Shown: piece after piece, positions 1-10,244 of the stretch
How positions within the stretch are numbered: the first letter of the stretch is position 1
Layout of the letters: the number at the start of each line of letters is the position of its first letter
Assembly: GCF_032452875.1 (NCBI RefSeq)
Contig: NW_026893686.1
Location: forward strand, 540,487-604,486
Direction of reading: 5' to 3'
Length of the DNA stretch: 64,000 nt
Source of the DNA: Bos javanicus
Taxonomy: Eukaryota; Chordata; Mammalia; Artiodactyla; Bovidae
The notes under the pieces: model-generated
The model's database searches: none
What the model was told of the DNA's origin: nothing
Seen by the model: only the letters and a program-made list of their open reading frames with translations
Made by a program: the position numbers and the translations under genes

Positions 1-624
1 TGATCATGCACTGATCACGTGGCTCATCATGCACTGATCACGTGACTGATCATGCACTGATCACGTGACTGATCATGCACTGATCACGTGGCTATCATGC
101 ACTGATCACGTGGCTGATCATGCACTGATCACGTGACTGATCATGCACTGATCACGTGACTGATCATGCACTGATCACGTGGCTATCATGCACTGATCAC
201 GTGGCTGATCATGCACTGATCACGTGACTGATCATGCACTGATCACGTGGCTGATCATGCACTGATCACGTGGCTATCATGCACTGATCACGTGACTGAT
301 CATGCACTGATCACGTGACTGATCATGCACTGATCACGTGGCTGATCATGCACTGATCACGTGACTGATCATGCACTGATCACGTGGCTGATCATGCACT
401 GATCACGTGACTGATCATGCACTGATCACGTGGCTATCATGCACTGATCACGTGGCTGATCATGCACTGATCACGTAGCTATCATGCACTGATCAGTGGA
501 CTGATCATGCACTGATCACGTACTGATCATGCACTGATCACGTGACTGATCATGCACTGATCACGTGACTGATCATGCACTGATCACGTGGCTATCATGC
601 ACTGATCACGTGGCTGATCATGCA

Positions 625-690
625 CTGATCACGTAGCAACCATGTACTGGTCACGGACTGATCATGCACTGATCACGTAATTGATCATGC
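625..690. repeat. Variant block in the 23 bp array, copy 1
   Basis: Here the regular units are interrupted by a marked pair: an ACGTAGC linker followed by an ACCATG unit with GGTCACG, and one unit later the linker GTAATTG (at 677). The same pair recurs with GTAATTG at 1241, 1400 and 2283. The recurrence shows that blocks of several units, not single units, were copied. Confidence 0.7.
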
Positions 691-1184
691 ACTGATCACG
701 TGGCTGATCATGCACTGATCACGTGACTGATCATGCACTGATCACGTGACTGATCATGCACTGATCACGTGGCTATCATGCACTGATCACGTGGCTGATC
801 ATGCACTGATCACGTGACTGATCATGCACTGATCACGTGACTGATCATGCACTGATCACGTGGCTATCATGCACTGATCACGTGGCTGATCATGCACTGA
901 CACGTGGCTGATCATGCACTGATCACGTGACTGATCATGCACTGATCACGTGGCTATCATGCACTGATCACGTGGCTATCATGCACTGATCACGTGCCTG
1001 TCATGCACTGATCACGTGACTGATCATGCACTGATCACGTGGTATCATGCACTGATCACGTGGCTGATCATGCACTGATCACGTGTCTGATCATGCACTG
1101 ATCACGTGGCTGATCATACACTGATCACGTAGCTGATCATGCACTGATCACGTGGCTATCATGCACTGATCACGTGGCTGATCA

Positions 1185-1250
1185 TGCAATGATCACGTAG
1201 CTACATGCACTGATCACGTGACTGATCATGCACTGATCACGTAATTGATC
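1185..1250. repeat. Variant block in the 23 bp array, copy 2
   Basis: It has the unit variant TGCAATGATCACGTAGCTAC, then one normal unit, then GTAATTG at 1241. It lacks one or two bases of the CCATG seen in copies 3 and 4. Confidence 0.7.
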
Positions 1251-1341
1251 ATGCACTGATCACGTGACTGATCATGCACTGATCACGTGACTGATCATGC
1301 ACTGATCACGTGGCTATCATGCACTGATCACGTGGCTGATC

Positions 1342-1408
1342 ATGCAATGATCACGTAGCTACCATGCACTGGTCACGTGACTGATCATGCACTGATCACG
1401 TAATTGAT
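1342..1408. repeat. Variant block in the 23 bp array, copy 3
   Basis: The order is the same: TGCAATG, ACGTAGCTACC, GGTCACG, then GTAATTG at 1400. It lies 159 bp (seven units) after copy 2, and the intervening units also match those that follow copy 2. Confidence 0.7.
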
Positions 1409-2222
1409 CATGCACTGATCACGTGGCTGATCATGCACTGATCACGTGACTGATCATGCACTGATCACGTGACTGATCATGCACTGATCACGTGGCTATC
1501 ATGCACTGATCACGTGGCTGATCATGCACTGATCACGTGTCTGATCATGCACTGATCACGTGGCTGATCATGCACTGATCACGTGACTGATCATGCACTG
1601 ATCACGTGGCTATCATGCACTGATCACGTGGCTGATCATGCACTGATCACGTGGCTGATCACACACTGATCACGTGACTGATCATGCACTGATCACGTGG
1701 CATCATGCACTGATCACGTGGCTGATCATGCACTGATCACGTGACTGATCATGCACTGATCACGTGGCTATCATGCACTGATCACGTGGCTGATCATGCA
1801 CTGATCACGTAGCTACATATACTGATCACGTGACTGATCATGCACTGATCACGTGGCTGATCATGCACTGATCACGTGACTGATCATGCACTGATCACGT
1901 GACTGATCATGCACTGATCACGTGGCTATCATGCACTGATCACGTGGCTGATCATGCACTGATCACGTGGATATCATGCACTGATCACGTGGCTGATCAT
2001 GCACTGATCACGTGACTGATCATGCACTGATCACGTGGCTATCATGCACTGATCACGTGGCTATCATGCACTGATCACGTGGCTGATCATGCACTGATCA
2101 CGTGGCTATCATGCACTGATCACGTGACTGATCATGCACTGATCACGTGGCTGATCATGCACTGATCACGTGGCTGATCATGCACTGATCACGTGGCTAT
2201 CATGCACTGATCACGTGGCTGA

Positions 2223-2290
2223 TCATGCAATGATCACGTAGCTACCATGCACTGGTCACGTGACTGATCATGCACTGATCACGTAATTGA
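2223..2290. repeat. Variant block in the 23 bp array, copy 4
   Basis: It matches copy 3 by eye across the block, including TGCAATG, GCTACC and GGTCACG, with GTAATTG at 2283. This is 883 bp after copy 3. Confidence 0.7.
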
Positions 2291-2540
2291 TCATGCACTG
2301 ATCACGTGACTGATCATGCACTGATCACGTGACTGATCATGCACTGATCACGTGACTGATCATGCACTGATCACGTGGCTATCATGCACTGATCACGTGG
2401 CTGATCATGCACTGATCACGCAGCTACCATGCACTGATCACATGACTGATCATGCACTGATCACATGACTGATCATGCACTGATCACGTGGCTTATCATG
2501 CACTGATCATGTGACTGATCATGTGCTGATCATGTTTGGT

Positions 2541-3179
2541 GTCATACACTGATCATGTGCCTCTGGAGGCAATGAACAAAGAGCTGAGTAGGCACGAATC
2601 AGTCAGCAGGCAATAATCATGGAACTCAGCTGTGAAATCATGCTGCTCAGCTGGCAATAATCAAGCAGATGAGCAGGCAGGAATTACGCAGCACAGCTGG
2701 CAATTGTCAAGCAGATGACAGGCAGGAATCGTGCAGCTCAGCTGGCAATTGTCAAGCAGATGAGCAGACAGTAATCACGCAGCTCAGCAGGCCCTGATCA
2801 CGTGACTGAGCATGCACTGATCACGTGGCTGATCATACACTGATCACGTGACTGATCATGCACTGATCACGTGGCTATCATGCACTGATCACGTGACTGC
2901 ATGCACTGATGACACGTGGCTGATCATGCACTGATCACGTGTTTATCAGGCACTGATCAGTGACTGACAGGCGCTGATCAGGGGACTGCACTGATCACGT
3001 GGCTGATCCGGAACTGACCACCTGACTGCGCATGCAGTGATCACGTGGCTGGTCATTCACTGATCACGTGTTTATCATACGGTGATCACGTGACTGAGAG
3101 GCGCTGATCACGTGACTGTGCCGTCAGTGATCACGTGGCTGAGCAGGCACTGATATCGTGACTGAGCATGCACTGATCA
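2541..3179. repeat. Transitional spacer-type unit without an LTR
   Basis: From about 2553 the sequence follows the inter-LTR spacer: AGGCAAT, AAAGAGCTGAG, then several GGAAT...CGCAGCTCAG...GGCAATTGTCAAGCAGATGA repeats (2585-2800), then degenerate 22-23 bp units ending in the same order as every spacer (AACTGACCACCTGAC, TCATACGGTGATCACG, GAGAGGCGCTGATC, GATATCGTGACTGAGCATG). It is clearly more diverged than the later spacers and shorter, about 620 versus 809 bp. At 2541-2563 it runs straight from CACTGATCATGTGCC into TCTGGAGGCAAT, exactly where all later units hold an LTR and primer binding site. It is either an unoccupied ancestor or a unit that lost its LTR. Confidence 0.85.
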
Positions 3180-3355
3180 TGTGCCGGGAGCCGGGGAGGC
3201 ATTCCACTCTGGACAAAGGTCATGAGGAAGGAGGCTCGGCATACGCAAATGCGGGATCGAGCCTCAGGAGTCCACCCGGATATTCTCGAGCATCTCCCCC
3301 AAAAAAACCGGAGTCTGCCTTCTGTATTGCTTTGTGCTCTCACCTCTGATTTCAC

Positions 3356-3371
3356 TGGGGGCTGTCCCCCA
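3356..3371 (+). other. GC-rich stem-loop in U3
   Basis: TGGGGG, loop CTGT, CCCCCA gives six perfect base pairs. It is present in all copies I read, about 176 bp into the LTR. It could form a hairpin in DNA or RNA; no role is shown. Confidence 0.6.
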
Positions 3372-3591
3372 CCACCATCTCGCTCTCTCTGTCAAAGAGG
3401 TAACTTACAGCTCCAATTCATAAAGTTCCTTGTCATTCTTCCCTTTAACTTCCAGCTGAGTCTCCATCTGGAGCGCGGAACCCACCACGCTTACTAATTA
3501 TGCCTGGGCTGCTAAGACCCACTCGAGAAGGTGTCTAGGGTGAGGCACCTTTCGCTATTCGAGAGGGCGCCTGCGGCCTACGTAAGTGGTG

Positions 3592-3614
3592 CAAACTTCT
3601 TGTCTTGAAGTTTG
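3592..3614 (+). other. Perfect 8 bp inverted repeat upstream of the CCAAT box
   Basis: CAAACTTC, a 7-base loop, GAAGTTTG. It lies between TACGTA (3579-3584, an ATF/C/EBP-like core) and the inverted CCAAT box at 3615. It is conserved in the copies read and is a plausible protein-binding or stem-loop element in the U3 enhancer. The sequence alone cannot tell which. Confidence 0.6.
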
Positions 3615-3715
3615 ATTGGTCTTCCGCGTAAACCAAGCTACTCAGTCTCTTTTCTCCACCGAATTTTCCTACTGAGCTCTCCTCATACTATTATTCTTGA
3701 CATCTCTGATTAGCA

Positions 3716-3723
3716 TATAAATA
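3716..3723 (+). promoter_or_regulatory. LTR TATA box (TATAAATA), copy 1
   Basis: It is a good TATA match about 100 bp downstream of an inverted CCAAT box. Transcription would be expected to begin near 3745-3750, run through the primer binding site and the satellite spacer, and meet the next LTR. In other copies it lies 58-65 bases before the LTR 3' end. Activity in a methylated satellite array is unknown. Confidence 0.6.
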
Positions 3724-3783
3724 GTCGCCTAGGCCATCTCTCCTTCGAATACCCTGGATCAGTTGGGGCTGGTCCCCGGCAGG

Positions 3784-3801
3784 TGGCGACCGAACAGGGA
3801 C
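3784..3801 (+). promoter_or_regulatory. Primer binding site, lysine-tRNA (Lys3) type
   Basis: TGGCGACCGAACAGGGAC matches the known Lys3-type site in 17 of 18 positions; the sixth base is A where C is expected. It starts 2 bp after the LTR, as in a provirus. The copies read carry the same A, so the change was in the amplified founder. Its presence shows the element is a 5' LTR with the beginning of a leader, not a plain solo LTR. The leader stops here: satellite sequence begins within a few bases. Confidence 0.85.
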
Positions 3802-3836
3802 CTCAGGAGGCAATACTCAAAGAGCTGAGCAGACAC

Positions 3837-4040
3837 GAACCACGCAATCAGCAGGCAATAAGCATGGAGCTCAGCAGTGACGAATCATGCTGCTCAACTG
3901 GCAATAATCAAGCACGTGACCAGGCAGGAATCACGCAGCTCAGCTGGCAATTGTCAAGCAGATGAGCCGACAGGAATCACGCAGCTCAGCTGGCAATTGT
4001 CATGCAGATGAGCCGGCAGGAATCACGCAGCTCAGCAGGC
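3837..4040. repeat. Five 45-46 bp repeats at the start of each spacer (copy 1)
   Basis: Units begin with GAA(T/C)CA at 3837, 3882, 3928, 3974 and 4020, that is, steps of 45, 46, 46 and 46 bp; the last is cut short at CAGCAGGCCCTG. Typical content is GAATCACGCAGCTCAGCTGG then CAATTGTCA and GCAGATGAGCC. The step of 46 is twice 23, and motifs such as CACG, TCA and GCA echo the small unit, so these look like diverged dimers of it. The same block occurs 56-260 bases after each LTR and, without an LTR, at 2585-2800. Confidence 0.8.
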
Positions 4041-4604
4041 CCTGATCACGTGACTCTGCAGGCACTGATCACGTGGCTGATCAAGTCCAGATCACGTGAC
4101 TGAGCATGCACTGATCACGTGGCTATCATGCACTGATGACGTGACTGCGCATGCACTGATGACGTGGCTGATCAGGCACTGATCACATGGCTCATCATGC
4201 ACTGATCACGTGTTTATCAGGCAATGATCAGTGACTGACAGGCGCTGATCATGGGACTGTGCACGCACTGATCACGTGGCTATCATGCACTGATCACGTG
4301 ACTGCGCATGCACTGATGACGTGGCTGCACTGATCACGTGGCATCATGCATGATCACGTGTTTATCAGGCAGTGATCAGTGACTGACAGGCGCTGATCAG
4401 GGGACTGTGCACGCACTGATCAGGTGGCTGATCAGGAACTGACCACCTGACCGCGCATGCAGTGATCACGTGGCTGGTCGTTCACTGATCACGTGTTTAT
4501 CATACGGTGATCACGTGACTGAGAGGCGCTGATCACGTGACTGTGCCGTCAGTGATCACGTGGCTGAGCAGGCACTGATATCGTGACTGAGCATGCACTG
4601 ATCA

Positions 4605-5207
4605 TGTGCCGGGAGCCGGGGAGGCATTCCACTCTGGACAAAGGTCATGAGGAAGGAGGCTCGGCATACGCAAATGCGGGATCGAGCCTCAGGAGTCCAC
4701 CCGGATATTCTCGAGCATCTCCCCCCAAAAAAACCGGAGTCTGCCTACTGTATTGCTTTGTGCTCTCACCTCTGATTTCACTGGGGGCTGTCCCCCACCA
4801 CCATCTCGCTCTCTCTGTCAAAGAGTTAACTTACAGCTCCAATTCATAAAGTTCCTTGTCATTCTTCCCTTTAACTTCCAGCTGAGTCTCCATCTGGAGC
4901 GCGGAACCCACCACGCTTACTAATTATGCCTGGGCTGCTAAGACCCACTCGAGAAGGTGTCTAGGGTGAGGCACCTTTCGCTATTCGAGAGGGCGCCTGC
5001 GGCCTACGTAAGTGGTGCAAACTTCTTGTCTTGAAGTTTGATTGGTCTTCCGCGTAAACCAAGCTACTCAGTCTCTTTTCTCCACCGAATTTTCCTACTG
5101 AGCTCTCCTCATACTATTATTCTTGACATCTCTGATTAGCATATAAATAGTCGCCTAGGCCATCTCTCCTTCGAATACCCTGGATCAGTTGGGGCTGGTC
5201 CCCGGCA
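4605..5207 (+). mobile_element. LTR copy 2
   Basis: 603 bp, tract C6A7. Followed by the first standard 809 bp spacer. The base at the variable C/A site in the third 46 bp repeat (CTCAG[C/A]TGGCAATTG) is C. Confidence 0.88.
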
Positions 5208-6016
5208 GGTGGCGACCGAACAGGGACCTCAGGAGGCAATACTCAAAGAGCTGAGCAGACACGAACCACGCAATCAGCAGGCAATAAGCATGGAGCTCAG
5301 CAGTGACGAATCATGCTGCTCAACTGGCAATAATCAAGCACGTGACCAGGCAGGAATCACGCAGCTCAGCTGGCAATTGTCAAGCAGATGAGCCGACAGG
5401 AATCACGCAGCTCAGCTGGCAATTGTCATGCAGATGAGCCGGCAGGAATCACGCAGCTCAGCAGGCCCTGATCACGTGACTCTGCAGGCACTGATCACGT
5501 GGCTGATCAAGTCCAGATCACGTGACTGAGCATGCACTGATCACGTGGCTATCATGCACTGATGACGTGACTGCGCATGCACTGATGACGTGGCTGATCG
5601 GGCACTGATCACATGGCTCATCATGCACTGATCACGTGTTTATCAGGCAATGATCAGTGACTGACAGGCGCTGATCATGGGACTGTGCACGCACTGATCA
5701 CGTGGCTATCATGCACTGATCACGTGACTGCGCATGCACTGATGACGTGGCTGTTCGGGCACTGATCACGTGTTTATCAGGCAGTGATCAGTGACTGACA
5801 GGCGCTGATCAGGGGACTGTGCACGCACTGATCAGGTGGCTGATCAGGAACTGACCACCTGACCGCGCATGCAGTGATCACGTGGCTGGTCGTTCACTGA
5901 TCACGTGTTTATCATACGGTGATCACGTGACTGAGAGGCGCTGATCACGTGACTGTGCCGTCAGTGATCACGTGGCTGAGCAGGCACTGATATCGTGACT
6001 GAGCATGCACTGATCA
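5208..6016. repeat. Standard spacer (spacer 2, reference for the 809 bp type)
   Basis: It holds GG, the primer binding site (5210-5227), 46 bp-type repeats starting at 5263, 5308, 5354, 5400 and 5446, then about 25 degenerate 22-23 bp units from 5467 to the next LTR. The unit order is fixed and recognisable: CAAGTCCAGATCACG, GATGACGTGACTGCGC, ATCACATGGCTCATC, GTTTATCAGGCAATG, GACTGACAGGCGCTG, GTGGCTGTTCGGGC, AACTGACCACCTGACC, GGTCGTTCACTG, TCATACGGTG, GATATCGTGACTG. Thirty-six of 42 complete spacers have exactly this length. There is no polypurine tract before the following LTR and no open frame worth calling. Confidence 0.9.
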
Positions 6017-6617
6017 TGTGCCGGGAGCCGGGGAGGCATTCCACTCTGGACAAAGGTCATGAGGAAGGAGGCTCGGCATACGCAAATGCGGGATCGAGCC
6101 TCAGGAGTCCACCCGGATATTCTCGAGCATCTCCCCCAAAAAACCGGAGTCTGCCTACTGTATTGCTTTGTGCTCTCACCTCTGATTTCACTGGGGGCTG
6201 TCCCCCACCACCATCTCGCTCTCTCTGTCAAAGAGTTAACTTACAGCTCCAATTCATAAAGTTCCTTGTCATTCTTCCCTTTAACTTCCAGCTGAGTCTC
6301 CATCTGGAGCGCGGAACCCACCACGCTTACTAATTATGCCTGGGCTGCTAAGACCCACTCGAGAAGGTGTCTAGGGTGAGGCACCTTTCGCTATTCGAGA
6401 GGGCGCCTGCGGCCTACGTAAGTGGTGCAAACTTCTTGTCTTGAAGTTTGATTGGTCTTCCGCGTAAACCAAGCTACTCAGTCTCTTTTCTCCACCGAAT
6501 TTTCCTACTGAGCTCTCCTCATACTATTATTCTTGACATCTCTGATTAGCATATAAATAGTCGCCTAGGCCATCTCTCCTTCGAATACCCTGGATCAGTT
6601 GGGGCTGGTCCCCGGCA
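6017..6617 (+). mobile_element. LTR copy 3
   Basis: 601 bp, tract C5A6; next spacer 809 bp, C at the variable site. Confidence 0.88.
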
Positions 6618-7426
6618 GGTGGCGACCGAACAGGGACCTCAGGAGGCAATACTCAAAGAGCTGAGCAGACACGAACCACGCAATCAGCAGGCAATAAGCA
6701 TGGAGCTCAGCAGTGACGAATCATGCTGCTCAACTGGCAATAATCAAGCACGTGACCAGGCAGGAATCACGCAGCTCAGCTGGCAATTGTCAAGCAGATG
6801 AGCCGACAGGAATCACGCAGCTCAGCTGGCAATTGTCATGCAGATGAGCCGGCAGGAATCACGCAGCTCAGCAGGCCCTGATCACGTGACTCTGCAGGCA
6901 CTGATCACGTGGCTGATCAAGTCCAGATCACGTGACTGAGCATGCACTGATCACGTGGCTATCATGCACTGATGACGTGACTGCGCATGCACTGATGACG
7001 TGGCTGATCGGGCACTGATCACATGGCTCATCATGCACTGATCACGTGTTTATCAGGCAATGATCAGTGACTGACAGGCGCTGATCATGGGACTGTGCAC
7101 GCACTGATCACGTGGCTATCATGCACTGATCACGTGACTGCGCATGCACTGATGACGTGGCTGTTCGGGCACTGATCACGTGTTTATCAGGCAGTGATCA
7201 GTGACTGACAGGCGCTGATCAGGGGACTGTGCACGCACTGATCAGGTGGCTGATCAGGAACTGACCACCTGACCGCGCATGCAGTGATCACGTGGCTGGT
7301 CGTTCACTGATCACGTGTTTATCATACGGTGATCACGTGACTGAGAGGCGCTGATCACGTGACTGTGCCGTCAGTGATCACGTGGCTGAGCAGGCACTGA
7401 TATCGTGACTGAGCATGCACTGATCA

Positions 7427-8024
7427 TGTGCCGGGAGCCGGGGAGGCATTCCACTCTGGACAAAGGTCATGAGGAAGGAGGCTCGGCATACGCAAATGCG
7501 GGATCGAGCCTCAGGAGTCCACCCGGATATTCTCGAGCATCTCCCCCCAAAAAAGGTCTGCCTACTGTATTGCTTTGTGCTCTCACCTCTGATTTCACTG
7601 GGGGCTGTCCCCCACCACCATCTCGCTCTCTCTGTCAAAGAGTTAACTTACAGCTCCAATTCATAAAGTTCCTTGTCATTCTTCCCTTTAACTTCCAGCT
7701 GAGTCTCCATCTGGAGCGCGGAACCCACCACGCTTACTAATTATGCCTGGGCTGCTAAGACCCACTCGAGAAGGTGTCTAGGGTGAGGCACCTTTCGCTA
7801 TTCGAGAGGGCGCCTGCGGCCTACGTAAGTGGTGCAAACTTCTTGTCTTGAAGTTTGATTGGTCTTCCGCGTAAACCAAGCTACTCAGTCTCTTTTCTCC
7901 ACCGAATTTTCCTACTGAGCTCTCCTCATACTATTATTCTTGACATCTCTGATTAGCATATAAATAGTCGCCTAGGCCATCTCTCCTTCGAATACCCTGG
8001 ATCAGTTGGGGCTGGTCCCCGGCA
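7427..8024 (+). mobile_element. LTR copy 4
   Basis: 598 bp, the shortest copy. The tract is C6A6, but the following CCGGAGTCTG is reduced to GGTCTG, a 4-base loss unique to this copy. Next spacer 809 bp, C at the variable site. Confidence 0.88.
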
Positions 8025-8833
8025 GGTGGCGACCGAACAGGGACCTCAGGAGGCAATACTCAAAGAGCTGAGCAGACACGAACCACGCAATCAGCAGGCA
8101 ATAAGCATGGAGCTCAGCAGTGACGAATCATGCTGCTCAACTGGCAATAATCAAGCACGTGACCAGGCAGGAATCACGCAGCTCAGCTGGCAATTGTCAA
8201 GCAGATGAGCCGACAGGAATCACGCAGCTCAGCTGGCAATTGTCATGCAGATGAGCCGGCAGGAATCACGCAGCTCAGCAGGCCCTGATCACGTGACTCT
8301 GCAGGCACTGATCACGTGGCTGATCAAGTCCAGATCACGTGACTGAGCATGCACTGATCACGTGGCTATCATGCACTGATGACGTGACTGCGCATGCACT
8401 GATGACGTGGCTGATCGGGCACTGATCACATGGCTCATCATGCACTGATCACGTGTTTATCAGGCAATGATCAGTGACTGACAGGCGCTGATCATGGGAC
8501 TGTGCACGCACTGATCACGTGGCTATCATGCACTGATCACGTGACTGCGCATGCACTGATGACGTGGCTGTTCGGGCACTGATCACGTGTTTATCAGGCA
8601 GTGATCAGTGACTGACAGGCGCTGATCAGGGGACTGTGCACGCACTGATCAGGTGGCTGATCAGGAACTGACCACCTGACCGCGCATGCAGTGATCACGT
8701 GGCTGGTCGTTCACTGATCACGTGTTTATCATACGGTGATCACGTGACTGAGAGGCGCTGATCACGTGACTGTGCCGTCAGTGATCACGTGGCTGAGCAG
8801 GCACTGATATCGTGACTGAGCATGCACTGATCA

Positions 8834-9435
8834 TGTGCCGGGAGCCGGGGAGGCATTCCACTCTGGACAAAGGTCATGAGGAAGGAGGCTCGGCATACGC
8901 AAATGCGGGATCGAGCCTCAGGAGTCCACCCGGATATTCTCGAGCATCTCCCCCAAAAAAACCGGAGTCTGCCTACTGTATTGCTTTGTGCTCTCACCTC
9001 TGATTTCACTGGGGGCTGTCCCCCACCACCATCTCGCTCTCTCTGTCAAAGAGTTAACTTACAGCTCCAATTCATAAAGTTCCTTGTCATTCTTCCCTTT
9101 AACTTCCAGCTGAGTCTCCATCTGGAGCGCGGAACCCACCACGCTTACTAATTATGCCTGGGCTGCTAAGACCCACTCGAGAAGGTGTCTAGGGTGAGGC
9201 ACCTTTCGCTATTCGAGAGGGCGCCTGCGGCCTACGTAAGTGGTGCAAACTTCTTGTCTTGAAGTTTGATTGGTCTTCCGCGTAAACCAAGCTACTCAGT
9301 CTCTTTTCTCCACCGAATTTTCCTACTGAGCTCTCCTCATACTATTATTCTTGACATCTCTGATTAGCATATAAATAGTCGCCTAGGCCATCTCTCCTTC
9401 GAATACCCTGGATCAGTTGGGGCTGGTCCCCGGCA
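8834..9435 (+). mobile_element. LTR copy 5
   Basis: 602 bp, tract C5A7; next spacer 809 bp, C at the variable site. Confidence 0.88.
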
Positions 9436-10244
9436 GGTGGCGACCGAACAGGGACCTCAGGAGGCAATACTCAAAGAGCTGAGCAGACACGAACCACGCA
9501 ATCAGCAGGCAATAAGCATGGAGCTCAGCAGTGACGAATCATGCTGCTCAACTGGCAATAATCAAGCACGTGACCAGGCAGGAATCACGCAGCTCAGCTG
9601 GCAATTGTCAAGCAGATGAGCCGACAGGAATCACGCAGCTCAGCTGGCAATTGTCATGCAGATGAGCCGGCAGGAATCACGCAGCTCAGCAGGCCCTGAT
9701 CACGTGACTCTGCAGGCACTGATCACGTGGCTGATCAAGTCCAGATCACGTGACTGAGCATGCACTGATCACGTGGCTATCATGCACTGATGACGTGACT
9801 GCGCATGCACTGATGACGTGGCTGATCGGGCACTGATCACATGGCTCATCATGCACTGATCACGTGTTTATCAGGCAATGATCAGTGACTGACAGGCGCT
9901 GATCATGGGACTGTGCACGCACTGATCACGTGGCTATCATGCACTGATCACGTGACTGCGCATGCACTGATGACGTGGCTGTTCGGGCACTGATCACGTG
10001 TTTATCAGGCAGTGATCAGTGACTGACAGGCGCTGATCAGGGGACTGTGCACGCACTGATCAGGTGGCTGATCAGGAACTGACCACCTGACCGCGCATGC
10101 AGTGATCACGTGGCTGGTCGTTCACTGATCACGTGTTTATCATACGGTGATCACGTGACTGAGAGGCGCTGATCACGTGACTGTGCCGTCAGTGATCACG
10201 TGGCTGAGCAGGCACTGATATCGTGACTGAGCATGCACTGATCA

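Larger units (their letters stand above)
1..2540. repeat. Simple satellite array of a 22-23 bp unit
   Basis: The stretch is an uninterrupted head-to-tail array with no gene. The common core is ATCATGCACTGATCACGT, joined by short linkers: GACTG or GGCTG give 23 bp units and GGCT gives 22 bp units. Rarer linkers are AGCT, AATTG and GTCTG. Almost every unit carries CACGTG and TGATCA palindromes. Units are close to identical until about 2430, after which CACATG and CATGTG variants appear and the array fades into the next region. From memory, a 23 bp prototype of this form underlies cattle satellites of the 1.706 g/cm3 type. The assignment to a bovid rests on that and on the LTR downstream; it was not searched. 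Confidence 0.95.
3180..3781 (+). mobile_element. ERVK-like LTR, copy 1 (reference copy)
   Basis: The element is 602 bp, opens TGTGCCGGGAG and closes CCCCGGCA, so it has the TG...CA ends of a retroviral LTR. The long U3 holds an inverted CCAAT box (ATTGG, 3615-3619) and TATAAATA (3716-3723). A lysine-type primer binding site follows 2 bp after the end, as in a 5' LTR. The sequence resembles bovine class II LTRs (BTLTR1-like, from memory). The 58 bp between TATA and the 3' end leaves little room for R and U5, and I see no AATAAA. There is no target-site duplication. Copy 1 is the most distinctive, with CCTTCTG for CCTACTG and AGAGGTAAC for AGAGTTAAC. Its C/A tract is C5A7. No gag, pol or env sequence accompanies any copy. 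Confidence 0.88.
3782..4604. repeat. Spacer 1, 14 bp longer than standard
   Basis: Standard order except at 4321-4360. There the usual GTGGCTGTTCGGGCACTG is replaced by GTGGCTGCACTGATCACGTG followed by GCATCATGCATG, an extra partial 22-23 bp unit. It also reads ATCAGGCACTG where most spacers have ATCGGGCACTG. Like the region before it, it sits at the left edge of the array and is less uniform. Confidence 0.8.

Noticed and set aside
1..2540. CRISPR array
   Set aside because: Repeats of 22-23 bp are contiguous, with no unique spacers between them, and there are no cas genes. It is tandem satellite DNA.
3297..3307. The CCCCCAAAAAAA run as a telomere-like or polypurine element
   Set aside because: It occurs once per LTR, is not tandem, and lies in U3, not at an LTR border.
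3180..3781. Solo LTR inserted by normal integration
   Set aside because: No duplicated target sequence flanks it, and an 18-base primer binding site follows the 3' end, which a solo LTR would not have.
4560..4604. Polypurine tract before the next LTR
   Set aside because: The bases before TGTGCC are mixed satellite sequence (GACTGAGCATGCACTGATCA) with no purine run.
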